From Verrucomicrobiota bacterium (lineage in GTDB: Bacteria > Verrucomicrobiota > Verrucomicrobiia > Limisphaerales > UBA1096), in the NCBI GenBank assembly GCA_030749225.1, contig JASMKO010000028.1, positions 47,004-111,003 of the forward strand: a stretch of DNA of 64,000 nt, written 5' to 3'. Made by a program: the position numbers and the translations under genes. Positions within the stretch are counted from its first letter, which is position 1. Each line of letters starts with the position of its first letter. Below are positions 8,768 through 18,665 of the stretch, piece by piece. The notes beneath the pieces were generated by a model. The model made no database searches. It saw nothing but the letters and a program-made list of their open reading frames with translations, and was not told the origin of the DNA.

Positions 8768-9648
8768 GCCGTTCGCCTCCTTAAAAACAGGCAACCCCAG
8801 ACCAACAGCAGCATCAACGGCAACAGGCTGACGCTGATCGCCGATGCAGTGCCGTACTCAAAGAACCGCGATTTCTGGAACACGTACGTGATCGTCAGCA
8901 ATCCCGCGTCAGCCGTGCCACCGGAGCCCCCGAGCAGCATGAACGCGCCGGAGAAAAGCGAGAAGCCGTCGACCACCAGATACACCGCCACGAATAACAG
9001 CACCGGCCGGAGCTGCGGCACAGTCACGTGCCAGAATTGCCGCCATCGGCTGGCGGTGGCCAGACGCGCCGCCTCGTAAAAGACGCGCGGGATGCCCTCC
9101 ATCCCAGCGAGGATGAAAAACGTCATGAAGCCGGTCCAGCGCCATGCGGTTTGCAGGACAAGCCCGATGAGGATGAAGTCCGGATCCTTCAGCCAATCGA
9201 TCCGCTCGAGGCCAAGCGGCATCACGAACAGCTGGTTAAGCAGGCCGTTTTTGCCATGAAACACCATCAGGAACAGCACCGCCAGCACGGACGGCGGCGT
9301 GAGCGCCGGCAGCAGCAGCGCGAAAGTCAGCATCGGGCGGAGCCGCCGGAAGGTCGCGCGCAGCAGATGCGCCAGCCAGAGTGCGAGCGGCACGATCACG
9401 ACGATGGAAGCGAGCGTGTAAGTGAAGCTGTTGCGAAGCGCGGTGATGTAACGCTCGTCATTGGCCAAGGCCATATAATGCGACAGGCCAACGTACTCCG
9501 CTTGGCCAAGACCGTTGGCCTGAAGGCTCATTTTCACCCCGCCAACCAACGGGATGAGCCAGAAGAGCATCAGGAACAGAATGAACGGTAGCAGGAGCAG
9601 AAACGGCGTCCAGCGCGCCCGCGAAGTTCGCTGGTTGGCTGCGGGCAT
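8764..9648 (-). CDS. Sugar ABC transporter permease, MalF type
   Basis: A 294-residue inner-membrane protein with six or more hydrophobic segments, the first being FLLLLPFILFLMLFWLIPLV. The EAA loop is YEAARLATASRWRQFWHVTV. It lies between the substrate-binding protein gene (14-base gap) and the MalG-type gene (ATGA overlap), so the three are transcribed together. The pair forms the channel of a CUT1-type carbohydrate importer; the sugar is not evident. Confidence 0.9.
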   Translation of the reverse strand: MPAANQRTSRARWTPFLLLLPFILFLMLFWLIPLVGGVKMSLQANGLGQAEYVGLSHYMALANDERYITALRNSFTYTLASIVVIVPLALWLAHLLRATFRRLRPMLTFALLLPALTPPSVLAVLFLMVFHGKNGLLNQLFVMPLGLERIDWLKDPDFILIGLVLQTAWRWTGFMTFFILAGMEGIPRVFYEAARLATASRWRQFWHVTVPQLRPVLLFVAVYLVVDGFSLFSGAFMLLGGSGGTADAGLLTITYVFQKSRFFEYGTASAISVSLLPLMLLLVWGCLFLRRRTA

Positions 9649-9662
9649 GGGTGTGCTTGGCC

Positions 9663-10940
9663 CTACTGGCCCTTGCCGGCCGCCTCAAGCATGGTCTTCA
9701 TTTTGTCGAGCACCTCGGCCGGCTTGAGTTCGCCATAGATGAGAGACGTAAAGAACGTTTCCTGAAACAGAAACACCGCCTTGGCTCGATTCGGGTGGCT
9801 GACGACTTCCGGCACCTCTGGCGCGAGACGCACCAACAGCTCGCCGAATTTCTGGTTGCTAAAGAACTCATTGGGCTGCAGCAGCCGCTCGTCCTTCCAT
9901 GCCGGCCGGTACGCCGGGAAGCTGTTGCCGTCGAGGAACCGGCGGGCGTTCGACTCCTTGTTGGTGATCACGAACTCGATGAACTTCCACGCTGCATCCT
10001 GCTGCTTGCTGGCCTTATTGATCAGCAGGCCCTGCCCGGCGAAGGTCGAGGTGCGGCGGCTCAACCGCCCATCCGGCATTTTCCATGCCGGCAACGGCAT
10101 CGCACCCCACTTGCCCTTCAGGTCAGGGGTGAACTGCTGCAGCATGTCGAGCCCATACCAGTCGGCACCGACCACAGTCAGCACCTCGCCATACTGGACG
10201 GCGCTGTTGAAAAACAGCGGGTCAAAGATGGACGCGCGCTCCGGCACCATGCCGACGCGGGTTTCCATCTGTTTCTGCATCCAGCCAAGCACCTCGATCG
10301 CCGCCTCGCGGTCGGGATACACCGAGCCGTCCCGGCCAAACAAGTCACTATCACGCTGCCGCAGCAGGATGCCGAAGTACGTTGGGTCGAGCGCGATCAT
10401 CGCCTTGCCATGGTCGTTCACCACTTGCTTGCCAGTATCGACCAGCTTCTCCCAGGTCGTCAGCGTCGCCGGGTCAATGCTCATTGCCTTGAACAAATCG
10501 GTGCGGTAGTAGAGCACCATCGCGCTGAGCGACTGTGGGATGCCGTACGTCTTGCCCTTGTAGGCAAACAGGCTTTGGCGACTCTTTGCTATATCCTTGT
10601 CGAGCTTGGCCTTTTTGATGCGCTCGCCCAGGTCAACAAACGGCACGTCACCGCCGAGGAACGCGCCGAATAGCACTTCGTCTAGCTGCACCACATCCGG
10701 CGGGTTGATGCCGGTCTTGATCGACACAGCCAGTTTCTCCGGCATCTCGCGGAACCCGAATGACTGCACCTTGGCCTCGAACTCATTGTCCACCTCCGCC
10801 TTGTACAGCTTGACCATGCCCTCATAGTAGAGCTGGTCCTGAAAGGAACTGATCCAGATGTCCAGCGGCTTGACCTCCGCCGCAGTCGTCATCGCTTGGC
10901 CAAGCACCACCAAACCCACCAAAATGTGTCGATATTTCAT
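9663..10940 (-). CDS. Sugar ABC transporter substrate-binding protein
   Basis: About 425 residues with a signal peptide (MKYRHILVGLVVLGQAMTTA) and a periplasmic binding-protein fold of family 1: NPPDVVQLDEVLFG, YKGKTYGIPQSLSAMVLYYR, and LTTWEKLVDTGKQV. The frame is open to 11021 but the additional 27 codons are not signal-like, so the ATG at 10938-10940 was chosen. A palindrome copy at 10895-10904 encodes LGQA inside the signal peptide. It is the first gene of a transporter operon with the two permeases; the ATPase lies 2 kb away beyond the CotH gene. Confidence 0.9.
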   Translation of the reverse strand: MKYRHILVGLVVLGQAMTTAAEVKPLDIWISSFQDQLYYEGMVKLYKAEVDNEFEAKVQSFGFREMPEKLAVSIKTGINPPDVVQLDEVLFGAFLGGDVPFVDLGERIKKAKLDKDIAKSRQSLFAYKGKTYGIPQSLSAMVLYYRTDLFKAMSIDPATLTTWEKLVDTGKQVVNDHGKAMIALDPTYFGILLRQRDSDLFGRDGSVYPDREAAIEVLGWMQKQMETRVGMVPERASIFDPLFFNSAVQYGEVLTVVGADWYGLDMLQQFTPDLKGKWGAMPLPAWKMPDGRLSRRTSTFAGQGLLINKASKQQDAAWKFIEFVITNKESNARRFLDGNSFPAYRPAWKDERLLQPNEFFSNQKFGELLVRLAPEVPEVVSHPNRAKAVFLFQETFFTSLIYGELKPAEVLDKMKTMLEAAGKGQ

Positions 10941-11157
10941 CTTTAAAATCGCGGCGCAAAAAATCCACCGTACCCCCGCCGGAGTCAATGCCGTAGACGC
11001 CCTGAACGCGACGGCATTCAAACCAAGCGCCTGGCCAAGCCCGCATCAGCCGATTTTTTACTGTGCTTTTTGGCTCATACGCGCAACATTCCCCCGCCTT
11101 TCCGGTGAAATCGCATGTGCCCCGGCGCATCGATGGCCGCTCAATTGTGTCCGAATC

Positions 11158-12918
11158 ATGGTGAACCCATTCCGATTCATCCCTGTTTGCCTTGGCTGCG
11201 CCACCGCTGTATGCGGCACAGCCGCGAAGGAACTGAAGCTCGATGAACTGTTCCCGCACGACCGCCTGCTCGAGGTCAACATCACCGTCGCTGAAGCGGA
11301 CTGGGATAAGATCCGCTACCAGCGCCGCACGCGGGAGAATGCCCTGCCACCGAGCCGCAAGTTCGAGCCACCGCCCCCGCCCTACTCGTACGTCGAGGCC
11401 AGCGTAGCGATCGATGGCGTAACCTTTCCCAAGATTGGCCTGCGGAAAAAAGGATTTCTCGGCTCGCAGGACACTGTCCGCCCGTCGCTCAAGGTGAAGC
11501 TCGATTACACCGACAAAGAGGGAAACATCGACGGCCTGCGGAATTTGACATTCAACAACAACCGGCAAGATGCCAGCCTGATGAGCCAATTCATGGGGTA
11601 CGCGATCTGGGATGCCGCCGGGGCACCCGGCTCGCGCTGCGCCTTTGCCAAGATCACCGTCAACGGCCGCGACCTCGGCGTGTATTGCCACGTCGAGACC
11701 GTTCGCGAACCGCTGCTCCGACGCGAGTTCGGTAGTGACAAGGGCACGCTATTCGAGGGCACAGTGGTGGATTTTTACCCGGAATGGGAGGGCAGCTTCG
11801 AACGAAAAACCGGTGATGACAAAAAAGGCCGGACGCACATTGTCAAGGTCATCAACGCGATGCAGGGTGGAGTCGGTGAACCGTTTTTTGGTAGCGACGC
11901 GCCGGGACGCGCCTGGGTGCCGGACAACGGCACGCACGATGACGACTGGTTCAAGCCGGGCTTCGACGACTCAAACTGGGTCGCCGGCACAAACGGCGCA
12001 GGTTATGAGGCGGGGCAGGGATTCGAAAAACTGATCACGCCAAATTTCAACTTCATCAGGCAGATGCAGTACAAGACCGCGTCGCTTTATCTACGTTTCC
12101 CGTTCGAGATCGACAACCTCGACGCTATCAATGCTTCCAAAAATGTGCTGCTCCGAATGAAGTGCGACGACGGCTTTGTCGCCTACCTTAACGGCCATGA
12201 GGTCGCCCGCATGAATGCGCCGGAAAACGCCAGATGGGATGCACGCGCCACGAGCAGCGGAGACGACGGCGCCAACTCGACGTTTGCGGCGTTCAACCTC
12301 AACAAGCACCGGGACAGGCTGCGCCAGGGCCGCAACCTTCTCGCGATCCACGGCCTAAATATAAGCCCGGAAAGCACCGACTTCCTCATGGTCGCCGAGT
12401 TGCAGACCAACGCACACGACTACGAAGACGCGATTTGGGAGGTGATCGACGAGGATGCGTTCTACAAATTCTGGGCGCTCGAGGGCCTGCTCAGCTTTTG
12501 GGATGGTTACTCAGGAAACCGCAACAACTACTTCATCTACCTCAACCCCGGCACCGGTAAGCTGCACTTCATGCCGTGGGGCGCGGACTGTCTGTTCGAG
12601 AAATACAGCCGCCTGCGCGTCGACCGCCGCTCCCCGCGATCCGTTCGCCTCAAGGGTCTCGTCGCCCAAAAGCTATACCAGATTCCGTCCGTCCGAAAAA
12701 AATACGCCGCAACGATGAAGAAATTGATGGCTGAGCATTGGCACGAGGACAAGCTGCTCGCCGAAACCAAACGCATCGAGGCAATGGTCCGGCCACACAT
12801 CAGTGACTACCAGTGGCGTGGCGTCCGCTTCGAGGCCGTCCGCGATTTCATCCGCAACCGCCGCCCGGACATCGAGCGAGAGATCAACGGCAACGACATG
12901 CCCCTCTGGCCAAGGTAA
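11158..12918 (+). CDS. Secreted CotH-kinase-family protein with an inserted beta-sandwich domain
   Basis: About 586 residues starting MVNPFRFIPVCLGCATAVCG, a signal peptide. The CotH fold is recognised from VEASVAIDGVTFPKIGLRKKG, SLKVKLDYTD, LRNLTFNNNRQDASLM, and later NNYFIYLNPGTGKLHFMPWG with the acidic metal-binding end. CotH proteins are atypical protein kinases; in PVC bacteria they are secreted and their targets are unknown. Between the two kinase halves (about residues 245-425) is an inserted domain with WVPDNGTHDDDWFKPGFDDSNW and VLLRMKCDDGFVAYLNGHEV, typical of galactose-binding-like sandwiches. The gene sits in the opposite direction inside the sugar transporter cluster. Frame is open to 10858 but overlaps the SBP gene there. 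Confidence 0.85.
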   Translation: MVNPFRFIPVCLGCATAVCGTAAKELKLDELFPHDRLLEVNITVAEADWDKIRYQRRTRENALPPSRKFEPPPPPYSYVEASVAIDGVTFPKIGLRKKGFLGSQDTVRPSLKVKLDYTDKEGNIDGLRNLTFNNNRQDASLMSQFMGYAIWDAAGAPGSRCAFAKITVNGRDLGVYCHVETVREPLLRREFGSDKGTLFEGTVVDFYPEWEGSFERKTGDDKKGRTHIVKVINAMQGGVGEPFFGSDAPGRAWVPDNGTHDDDWFKPGFDDSNWVAGTNGAGYEAGQGFEKLITPNFNFIRQMQYKTASLYLRFPFEIDNLDAINASKNVLLRMKCDDGFVAYLNGHEVARMNAPENARWDARATSSGDDGANSTFAAFNLNKHRDRLRQGRNLLAIHGLNISPESTDFLMVAELQTNAHDYEDAIWEVIDEDAFYKFWALEGLLSFWDGYSGNRNNYFIYLNPGTGKLHFMPWGADCLFEKYSRLRVDRRSPRSVRLKGLVAQKLYQIPSVRKKYAATMKKLMAEHWHEDKLLAETKRIEAMVRPHISDYQWRGVRFEAVRDFIRNRRPDIEREINGNDMPLWPR

Positions 12919-12936
12919 TACACGGGCGAACGGCCT

Positions 12937-14010
12937 CTAATCCAGCGCTTGGCCGTTTGCGGCGTCAAACCAGGTGGCGGCGGTGAGATCGAAACACAAC
13001 CCAACCTTAGCCAAGCCGGCCGCGTTCGCGCCGGGCATCCGCACCACCAGTTCCTGACCACCACAAATCACGCGCAGCAGCGACTCATGGCCGAGCGTCT
13101 CACAGCCCTGCACCGTTCCCGTCGCGTCTCCCGCGCCGTCGGCGAGTGAAATATTTTCCGGGCGAATGCCCAGTTCCACCTCGCGCCCGGCATGCTTGGC
13201 CAAGCCGTTAGCCAAGCGCAGCGAAAAGCCTTCGCCATCCGCCGTGAATGCCAGGCTGGTGCCACTCTCGACGAGCCGGCCGCGGACAAAGTTCATCCCC
13301 GGCGTGCCAATGAAGTCGCCGACGAATCGGTGCGCCGGCCGGCGGTACAGGTCCATCGGCAAGCCGGTCTGCATCACTTGGCCAAGGTCGAGCACGCAGA
13401 GCCGTTGGCCAAGCGTCATCGCCTCAGTCTGGTCGTGTGTAACAAAAATCATCGTCGTACCCAGCCGCAGGTGCAGCTGCGCGATCTCGGCGCGCATCTC
13501 GGCACGCATCCGCGCGTCGAGGTTCGAGAGCGGCTCGTCGAGCAGGAACACCTTCGGTTGGCAGACCATCGCCCGGCCCAGCGCCACGCGCTGCCGCTGC
13601 CCGCCGGACAGCTCCGCCGGCTTGCGGCGCAACAGGTTGCCAAGCCCAAGTACCTCCGCCGCCTCGGCAACACGCGAGCGGATCTCAGGCTTGGACACTT
13701 TGCGAAACTTCAGGCTGAACGCCATGTTTTGCTCAACGTTGAGGTGCGGGAACAGGGCATAATTCTGGAACACCATCGCCACATCGCGATCCTGCGGCTT
13801 CACGCGACTGACGTCGCGCTCGTCGAGAAAAATGCCGCCACTCGTGGCCTCCTCCAACCCGGCAACGAGCCGGAGCAGCGTCGACTTGCCGCAGCCGGAT
13901 GGCCCGACGAGCACCATCAGTTCGCCGTCGGAAATCTTAAGGCTTACCCCATCCACCGCGCGCACGGAGCCGAACGATTTGCAGAGGTTGTCGAGTCGAA
14001 CACTGGCCAT
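12937..14010 (-). CDS. Sugar ABC transporter ATP-binding protein, MalK/UgpC type
   Basis: A 357-residue ATPase with Walker A GPSGCGKST (about 36-44), signature LSGGQRQRVALG, Walker B VFLLDEP, H-loop VTHDQTEAM, and a C-terminal TOBE region (about 240-357) as in MalK/UgpC. Such subunits energise CUT1 carbohydrate importers. It presumably drives the MalF/MalG-type permeases at 7931-9648. The CotH gene on the other strand separates it from them. It follows the diheme cytochrome gene after four bases, implying co-transcription with that gene. Two palindrome copies (13195, 13377) lie in its coding sequence as LAK and LGQ. Confidence 0.92.
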   Translation of the reverse strand: MASVRLDNLCKSFGSVRAVDGVSLKISDGELMVLVGPSGCGKSTLLRLVAGLEEATSGGIFLDERDVSRVKPQDRDVAMVFQNYALFPHLNVEQNMAFSLKFRKVSKPEIRSRVAEAAEVLGLGNLLRRKPAELSGGQRQRVALGRAMVCQPKVFLLDEPLSNLDARMRAEMRAEIAQLHLRLGTTMIFVTHDQTEAMTLGQRLCVLDLGQVMQTGLPMDLYRRPAHRFVGDFIGTPGMNFVRGRLVESGTSLAFTADGEGFSLRLANGLAKHAGREVELGIRPENISLADGAGDATGTVQGCETLGHESLLRVICGGQELVVRMPGANAAGLAKVGLCFDLTAATWFDAANGQALD

Positions 14011-14014
14011 TGGT

Positions 14015-14719
14015 TTACTGTTTCGGCGGGGCGACCTTTTGCAACGGCGGCGTCACCGTCAAGTCCTTCGCGATGTAGGCGACCACGTGGCGCAGGTCGT
14101 CCTGCGACAGGGCTGCGGCGGCTGCCTTCATCATCAACCCGCCCGCGTCGCTTGGGTGGACACCACGTTGGTCATTGGCGTACTTGCGGAGTTGGTCGAG
14201 CAAAAACCAATCCTCCTGCACATTCACCGGCGGCGACTCGATCTCCGGCTTGCCCTCGCCACTTGCACCGTGACACGACGCGCAGCGGGTCGCGTAATGC
14301 GCCCGGCCGATGGCGATGTCGCCCCGGATCACCCGGATGAACGGCTTCGGCTTGAGCGAGGCAAAATACCGCGCCAAAGCGGCGAGCTGTGCCTCCGTTT
14401 CCACCTTCGCCATCGCCGCGCCCATCAATGTCCCGGCTCTGTTGGCCAGGTTTTTGCCTCGACGGCCTGACTTGAAATTTCGCAACTGCTCCGCCAGATA
14501 CCACTCAGGCTGCCCGTCCAGTACCGGCCCGCGCTGCATCTCGCGCGTACTGTGGCAAACCATGCAGGCGTCGAGGGTCGACTGGCCCACTTGGCCAAGC
14601 GCGGTGACGGCCGGTGTCGACACTACTTGGCTCGGCCCCAGGGCACACCCCACCCCAAGCCAAAGCCCCAGGGCCAAGCCGGCGCATTGCCGCAAAAAAA
14701 ATCGACGAAGACGCATCAC
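14015..14719 (-). CDS. Diheme c-type cytochrome
   Basis: A 234-residue exported protein with an N-terminal hydrophobic segment (FFLRQCAGLALGLWLGVGCA) and two haem-binding CxxCH motifs, CMVCH at about residue 52 and CASCH at about 146. Each lies in a cytochrome c class I-like module with a following Met-containing segment (LMGAAMAKV; GLMMKAAAA). Two-module proteins of this sort act as small periplasmic electron carriers. The gene ends four bases before the ABC ATPase start. The divergent gap to the EamA gene holds a palindrome copy at 14740-14749. Confidence 0.88.
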   Translation of the reverse strand: MMRLRRFFLRQCAGLALGLWLGVGCALGPSQVVSTPAVTALGQVGQSTLDACMVCHSTREMQRGPVLDGQPEWYLAEQLRNFKSGRRGKNLANRAGTLMGAAMAKVETEAQLAALARYFASLKPKPFIRVIRGDIAIGRAHYATRCASCHGASGEGKPEIESPPVNVQEDWFLLDQLRKYANDQRGVHPSDAGGLMMKAAAAALSQDDLRHVVAYIAKDLTVTPPLQKVAPPKQ

Positions 14720-14795
14720 GCTCGCACAAAGCTAACCTGCTTGGCCAAGCGTCGCGAGTCGGCAAATCTCGCGTGACGCCCCACGGTTCCCTACG

Positions 14796-15698
14796 GTGGC
14801 GGCGGTGGGTCACCGTACAACCCCAACGATTGCGCTGGTCGGCGGCGCGCTAGCGATCGGCTTTGCGCCGGTGTTCGCTGCGTTTGCGCTGAAGCAGGAG
14901 TACGGCGGATTCGGCCCGGCGGCGATCGGGTTTTACCGGGTTTTTTTTGCGCTGCCGTTCCTGTGGCTGGTGCTTCTCGCCGCGCCAGGAAACGTAGAAA
15001 AAACGAAACGCACCCGACGCCCGACCGGCCTGCTGGCGCTAGCCGGCTTTTTCTTTGCCGTCGATCTGGTGTCGTGGCATTGGTCGATCAAGTACACGAC
15101 GGTGGCCAACGCCACGTTGCTGGCGAACTTCGCCCCGCTGTGGGTGATCCTGTGGGCCGGCCGGCTGTTCGGCGAGCGGATTGCCCCTAGCTTTTTCGTC
15201 GCGCTTGGCTTGGCATTTGTCGGCGGTGCAATTCTGATGGGCGCCAGTTTTCGATTGAATCCCGAGCGACTGTTCGGCGACGGCCTCTCGCTGCTCACCG
15301 CCATTTCATACGGCTCTTACATGCTCACGGTAAAAAAACTGCGCGAGACCTGCTCGCCGCAGAAGATCATGGCCTGGTCAGGGCTGTTCGCCGTGCCGCT
15401 AATGCTCACCGCCGCGCTGGCCAGCGGCGAGACGATGGCAACAACACAGCTCAACGGCTGGCTCGTGCTGCTCGCGCTGGCGCTGGTCAGTCACTTCGCC
15501 GGGCAGGGACTGATCGCCTACGCCTTTGGCCATTTGCCGGCGGCGCTCACGTCGCTAAACCTACTACTCCAGCCGGTGTTCGCGGCGGCGCTGGGCTGGG
15601 GGCTGCTTGACCAGACCCTTGGCAGACAGCAACTGCTCGGGGCAGCGATCGTGCTCGGGGCGTTGTTTGCCGCGAATCGCCCAACCGAGACCAAATAA
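14796..15698 (+). CDS. EamA/DMT-family transporter
   Basis: A 300-residue protein with ten predicted membrane helices in two five-helix EamA repeats: IALVGGALAIGFAPVFAAFA and GFYRVFFALPFLWLVLLAA in the first, LLTAISYGSYMLTVKKL and LLLQPVFAAALGWGLLDQ in the second. The second repeat ends with the typical E/Q-rich turn and GAAIVLGALF. Members export metabolites or drugs; the substrate cannot be read from sequence. It begins with GTG. A palindrome copy lies 11 bases after its stop, ahead of the MarR gene. Confidence 0.9.
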   Translation: MAAVGHRTTPTIALVGGALAIGFAPVFAAFALKQEYGGFGPAAIGFYRVFFALPFLWLVLLAAPGNVEKTKRTRRPTGLLALAGFFFAVDLVSWHWSIKYTTVANATLLANFAPLWVILWAGRLFGERIAPSFFVALGLAFVGGAILMGASFRLNPERLFGDGLSLLTAISYGSYMLTVKKLRETCSPQKIMAWSGLFAVPLMLTAALASGETMATTQLNGWLVLLALALVSHFAGQGLIAYAFGHLPAALTSLNLLLQPVFAAALGWGLLDQTLGRQQLLGAAIVLGALFAANRPTETK

Positions 15699-15738
15699 TT
15701 TTGTGCCACTTGGCCAAGCATGGCAGCATCCCAACCGA

Positions 15739-16227
15739 ATGGATGAGTTTGCCCAAGCCGATGCTGACATGCCGCTCGACGCGCCCGGCCGCCGCCGCCT
15801 GCCAGTGCTGCTGCGCCGCGCCTGGTACGGCCTGAACCAGGCGTTCCGCCGGCGCATCGCCGGGATGGGGCTGACGCCGGACCAGTTCACCGTCATCCGC
15901 ACACTGCTCGAGGCCGGGCCGGACAGCCTGACACAAAAGGCGTTGGCCAACGCGATGAGCAGCGACCCCAACACCATCGCCTCGCTGCTCGAGCGCATGG
16001 AGGCCAACGGCCTGGTGCAACGGCAACCCCACGAAAAAGACCGTCGTGCCAACCGCGTGGAGTTGCTGCCGTTGGCCCGGGAGAAATACGAGGCCATGCG
16101 CAACGAAGCAATCGCCCTGCAGAGCCACGTGCTCGAGCAATTGCCCGAGGCAGAGCGGGAAATATTCCTCGTGCAACTCGAGACCATCGCAGGAGCTTGC
16201 CGCGACCTCTCAAACCCGCAGCGATAA
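15739..16227 (+). CDS. MarR-family transcriptional regulator
   Basis: About 162 residues with the winged helix-turn-helix of MarR: LTPDQFTVIRTLLEAG, LTQKALANAMSSDPNTIASL (recognition helix) and the wing HEKDRRANRVELLPLAREK, flanked by dimerisation helices. It would bind an operator as a dimer and respond to a small ligand. The frame is open from 15607 but that overlaps the EamA gene and the palindrome, so ATG 15739 was chosen. The neighbouring EamA exporter on the same strand is a likely target, by the common MarR-transporter pairing. Confidence 0.88.
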   Translation: MDEFAQADADMPLDAPGRRRLPVLLRRAWYGLNQAFRRRIAGMGLTPDQFTVIRTLLEAGPDSLTQKALANAMSSDPNTIASLLERMEANGLVQRQPHEKDRRANRVELLPLAREKYEAMRNEAIALQSHVLEQLPEAEREIFLVQLETIAGACRDLSNPQR

Positions 16228-16281
16228 GCGTGATTGTATTTGGGCTTGGCCTCAGAATGGGTGTTGCCTAGTTTTCCCCCC

Positions 16282-18606
16282 GTGATTCACCTGATTCGAA
16301 TTCCATCGTGCGTGGCTCTTGTGGCCGTCGTTTCCCTTTCCGCGCTCGGCCAAGCGGACGATATCAAGTTAACCGGCAAACCGTACATCGACATGAACTA
16401 CGGGCCGTACATGAGCGCCTCGATCGAGGTCGGCCCGGGCAACATCGCCTACAAGGGCATTGCAATCCGGCTCGATGACGGGCCGGGCGGCGTGTCGAAG
16501 GGTAAACGCTTCGTGGTGTTCGAGACGGACACCCTGCGCATGGCCGCCGCCTGGAGTGGGGACAAATTCATCGACTGGCGCAGCATTGTTTACGACGGCA
16601 GCCACGGCACGCATCCGAAGATCGTCGGCGAGCGGCTCTTCACCAACCCGGTCGCCCCCGGCTGGTCCAAGCCGGGCACGGACAGTTTTAGCGATCCCCG
16701 CCTGCGTGGGCTCGATAAGAAACCTTACGGCCCGCTGCCCCGCGACTGGGGCCAATGGCAAGGGCTTGGCCTCCACGGCAATCGGGTGATCCTGCACTAC
16801 AAGGTTGCCGGTCGCCACGTGCTGGAGTCGCCCTCGTACAGGGAGAGTGACGGAGTCGGGGCCGTGGTCCGCACGATGAATTTTGAGGAACGCGACGAAG
16901 ACATCGTGCTGCAGGTCGTCAAGGGCGAGGGCAAGGCCAAAGTCAAGACCATCGACGGAAAGTCAGTGGCCGAATTTGAAAACGGCCTCGCCGTGGTACT
17001 CTTGGTCGAGGCCGGCGGAGCCAAGTTCGTCGCGACCGATGATGGGCATCTGCGCCTGTCCATTCCCTCTGGAGGACTGCTTGCACTCAACCTTGCCATC
17101 GCCAACACCGACGGCAAGGCGGAGTCCTTGGCCAAGCTGGTGGGAACGCTTGGCCAAGCGGAGAATCTTCTCGAGACATTCCAGCAGGGCAGCGGACGGC
17201 GCTGGACTGAAAGTATCAAGACCAAGCCCCGTCGTTTGGGGAAACCGGGGGCGTTTGTCACCGAGATCATTACTCCGCCGGACAAGAATCCTTATCACTC
17301 GTGGATGCGCCTAGGCGGCTTCGACTTTTTCGAGGGTGGCGACCGCGCGGCCGTCTGCACGTGGATGGGTGATGTATGGATCGTCGAGGGCATCAATAGC
17401 GACCCACAGGAGTTTACCTGGACCCGCATTGCAACCGGTATGTTCCAACCGCTTGGCCTGAAGATTGTCGAGGGGAAAATCTACGTCACCTGCCGCGACC
17501 AGCTCACAGAGCTGATCGATGCCAACGGCGATGGTGAGACCGACTACTACAAGGCGTTCAACCACGACGCACAGGTGACCGAACATTTCCACGAGTTTGC
17601 GATGGATTTGCAGACCGATGCCTACGGGAATTTTTACTACACCAAGGCCGCCCGCCACGCGAAGACCGCGCTCGTCCCGCAACACGGCACTCTCATCAAG
17701 GTGACGCCGGACGGAGAATCCAGCGAGATAATCGCCAGCGGCTTCCGCGCACCCAACGGCGTCTGCGTCAATCCGGATGGCACTTTCTACGTGAGTGACC
17801 AGGAGGGCCATTGGACGCCGAAGAACGAAATCAACCTCATTGAGAAGGGCAAGTTTTACGGCAACCTCATGGGCTACCACAAGGGACTCACCGAAGCCGA
17901 CATCACCTCGCCCGTCGTCTGGATGCACAATAATTTTGACCGCTCCCCTGCCGAGCAACTCTGGGTAAACAGCGACAATTGGGGCGGCCTTGGCGGCCAA
18001 CTCCTCAACCTCTCTTACGGTACCGGCTACGTCTATGTGATCATGGAGGAAAAAGTGAATGGCCGCGCCCAAGGCGGCGTGGTGCGTATTCCCGATTTTG
18101 ATTTCCCGACCGGCGTTATGCGAGGGCGCTTCCACCCTAGTGACGGACAACTCTACGCCTGCGGCCTATTTGGCTGGGCCGGCAACAAAACCCGGCCGGG
18201 TGGGTTCTACCGCCTCAAGCACACTGGCAAACCAGTCCACGTGCCGGTTGCCATCAACGCAATCAAGGAGGGCGTGTCGATCACCTTCACCCATGAACTT
18301 GATCCCGAGACTGCAGCCGATCCCGAGAGCTACCTCGTCAAACGCTGGAGCTACAAGCGCACCCGCAACTACGGCTCACGCGACTACAAGGCAGACGGCA
18401 GCCAGGGACAGGACGACGCTGAAGTGACCGGCGTTAAAATCTCGGATGACAAAAAATCCGTTCTGCTTCAGATCGCTGCCATGAAGCCTGTCATGCAGAT
18501 GCAGATCGAGTACAAGATCGACACCGCAGACGGGGAATACCTGTCCCAACGAATCCAAAACACCATCCACGCCATCGGCAACAACGGCCCCTTTAGCCAG
18601 CAGTAA
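16282..18606 (+). CDS. Secreted DUF6797-type protein with a beta-propeller
   Basis: About 774 residues. GTG at 16282 gives a good signal peptide ([20 protein letters not shown] then ALGQA); TTG at 16234 is possible but poorer. The N-terminal third ([38 protein letters not shown]) matches the domain found in PVC-type membrane-bound dehydrogenase-like proteins. The middle (about 370-640) is an NHL/six-bladed propeller: [42 protein letters not shown]. These proteins are numerous in Verrucomicrobia and Planctomycetes and are thought to act on sugars or sugar acids, though activities are unproven. No cytochrome domain is attached here. Two palindrome copies lie in it at 17127 and 17149. Confidence 0.8.
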   Translation: MIHLIRIPSCVALVAVVSLSALGQADDIKLTGKPYIDMNYGPYMSASIEVGPGNIAYKGIAIRLDDGPGGVSKGKRFVVFETDTLRMAAAWSGDKFIDWRSIVYDGSHGTHPKIVGERLFTNPVAPGWSKPGTDSFSDPRLRGLDKKPYGPLPRDWGQWQGLGLHGNRVILHYKVAGRHVLESPSYRESDGVGAVVRTMNFEERDEDIVLQVVKGEGKAKVKTIDGKSVAEFENGLAVVLLVEAGGAKFVATDDGHLRLSIPSGGLLALNLAIANTDGKAESLAKLVGTLGQAENLLETFQQGSGRRWTESIKTKPRRLGKPGAFVTEIITPPDKNPYHSWMRLGGFDFFEGGDRAAVCTWMGDVWIVEGINSDPQEFTWTRIATGMFQPLGLKIVEGKIYVTCRDQLTELIDANGDGETDYYKAFNHDAQVTEHFHEFAMDLQTDAYGNFYYTKAARHAKTALVPQHGTLIKVTPDGESSEIIASGFRAPNGVCVNPDGTFYVSDQEGHWTPKNEINLIEKGKFYGNLMGYHKGLTEADITSPVVWMHNNFDRSPAEQLWVNSDNWGGLGGQLLNLSYGTGYVYVIMEEKVNGRAQGGVVRIPDFDFPTGVMRGRFHPSDGQLYACGLFGWAGNKTRPGGFYRLKHTGKPVHVPVAINAIKEGVSITFTHELDPETAADPESYLVKRWSYKRTRNYGSRDYKADGSQGQDDAEVTGVKISDDKKSVLLQIAAMKPVMQMQIEYKIDTADGEYLSQRIQNTIHAIGNNGPFSQQ

Positions 18607-18609
18607 ACG

Positions 18610-18629
18610 AAGCGCTTGGCCAAGCGCTT
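18610..18629. repeat. 20-base perfect palindrome, longest copy of the CTTGGCCAAG family
   Basis: AAGCGCTTGGCCAAGCGCTT is identical to its reverse complement. It lies three bases after the stop of the DUF6797 gene and 36 bases before clpP. The core CTTGGCCAAG starts, found by eye, at 741, 1071, 1210, 2431, 2553, 2672, 4844, 6211, 7913, 8069, 9501, 10895, 13195, 13377, 14590, 14740, 15709, 17127, 17149, 18615, 20571, 21829, 24383, 24466, 27500, 27518, 29425, 32259, 33424, 36190, 36400, 40334, 45353, 45592, 50166, 52498, 52979, 55917, 57055, 57199, 58327, 61381 and 63418. Confidence 0.95.
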
Positions 18630-18665
18630 GACGGCGTGAAGGGGAGGCCGTTATGGTTTCCGGCC

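Noticed and set aside
9651..10673. Plus-strand frame opposite the substrate-binding protein
   Set aside because: Antisense shadow; the minus strand has a signal peptide and binding-protein motifs.
18610..18629. Reading the palindromes as transcription terminators
   Set aside because: A perfect palindrome of 10-14 bases leaves only a four- or five-pair stem once a loop is formed, and no T tract follows most copies. True terminators in the window (3511, 22246, 55887) look different.
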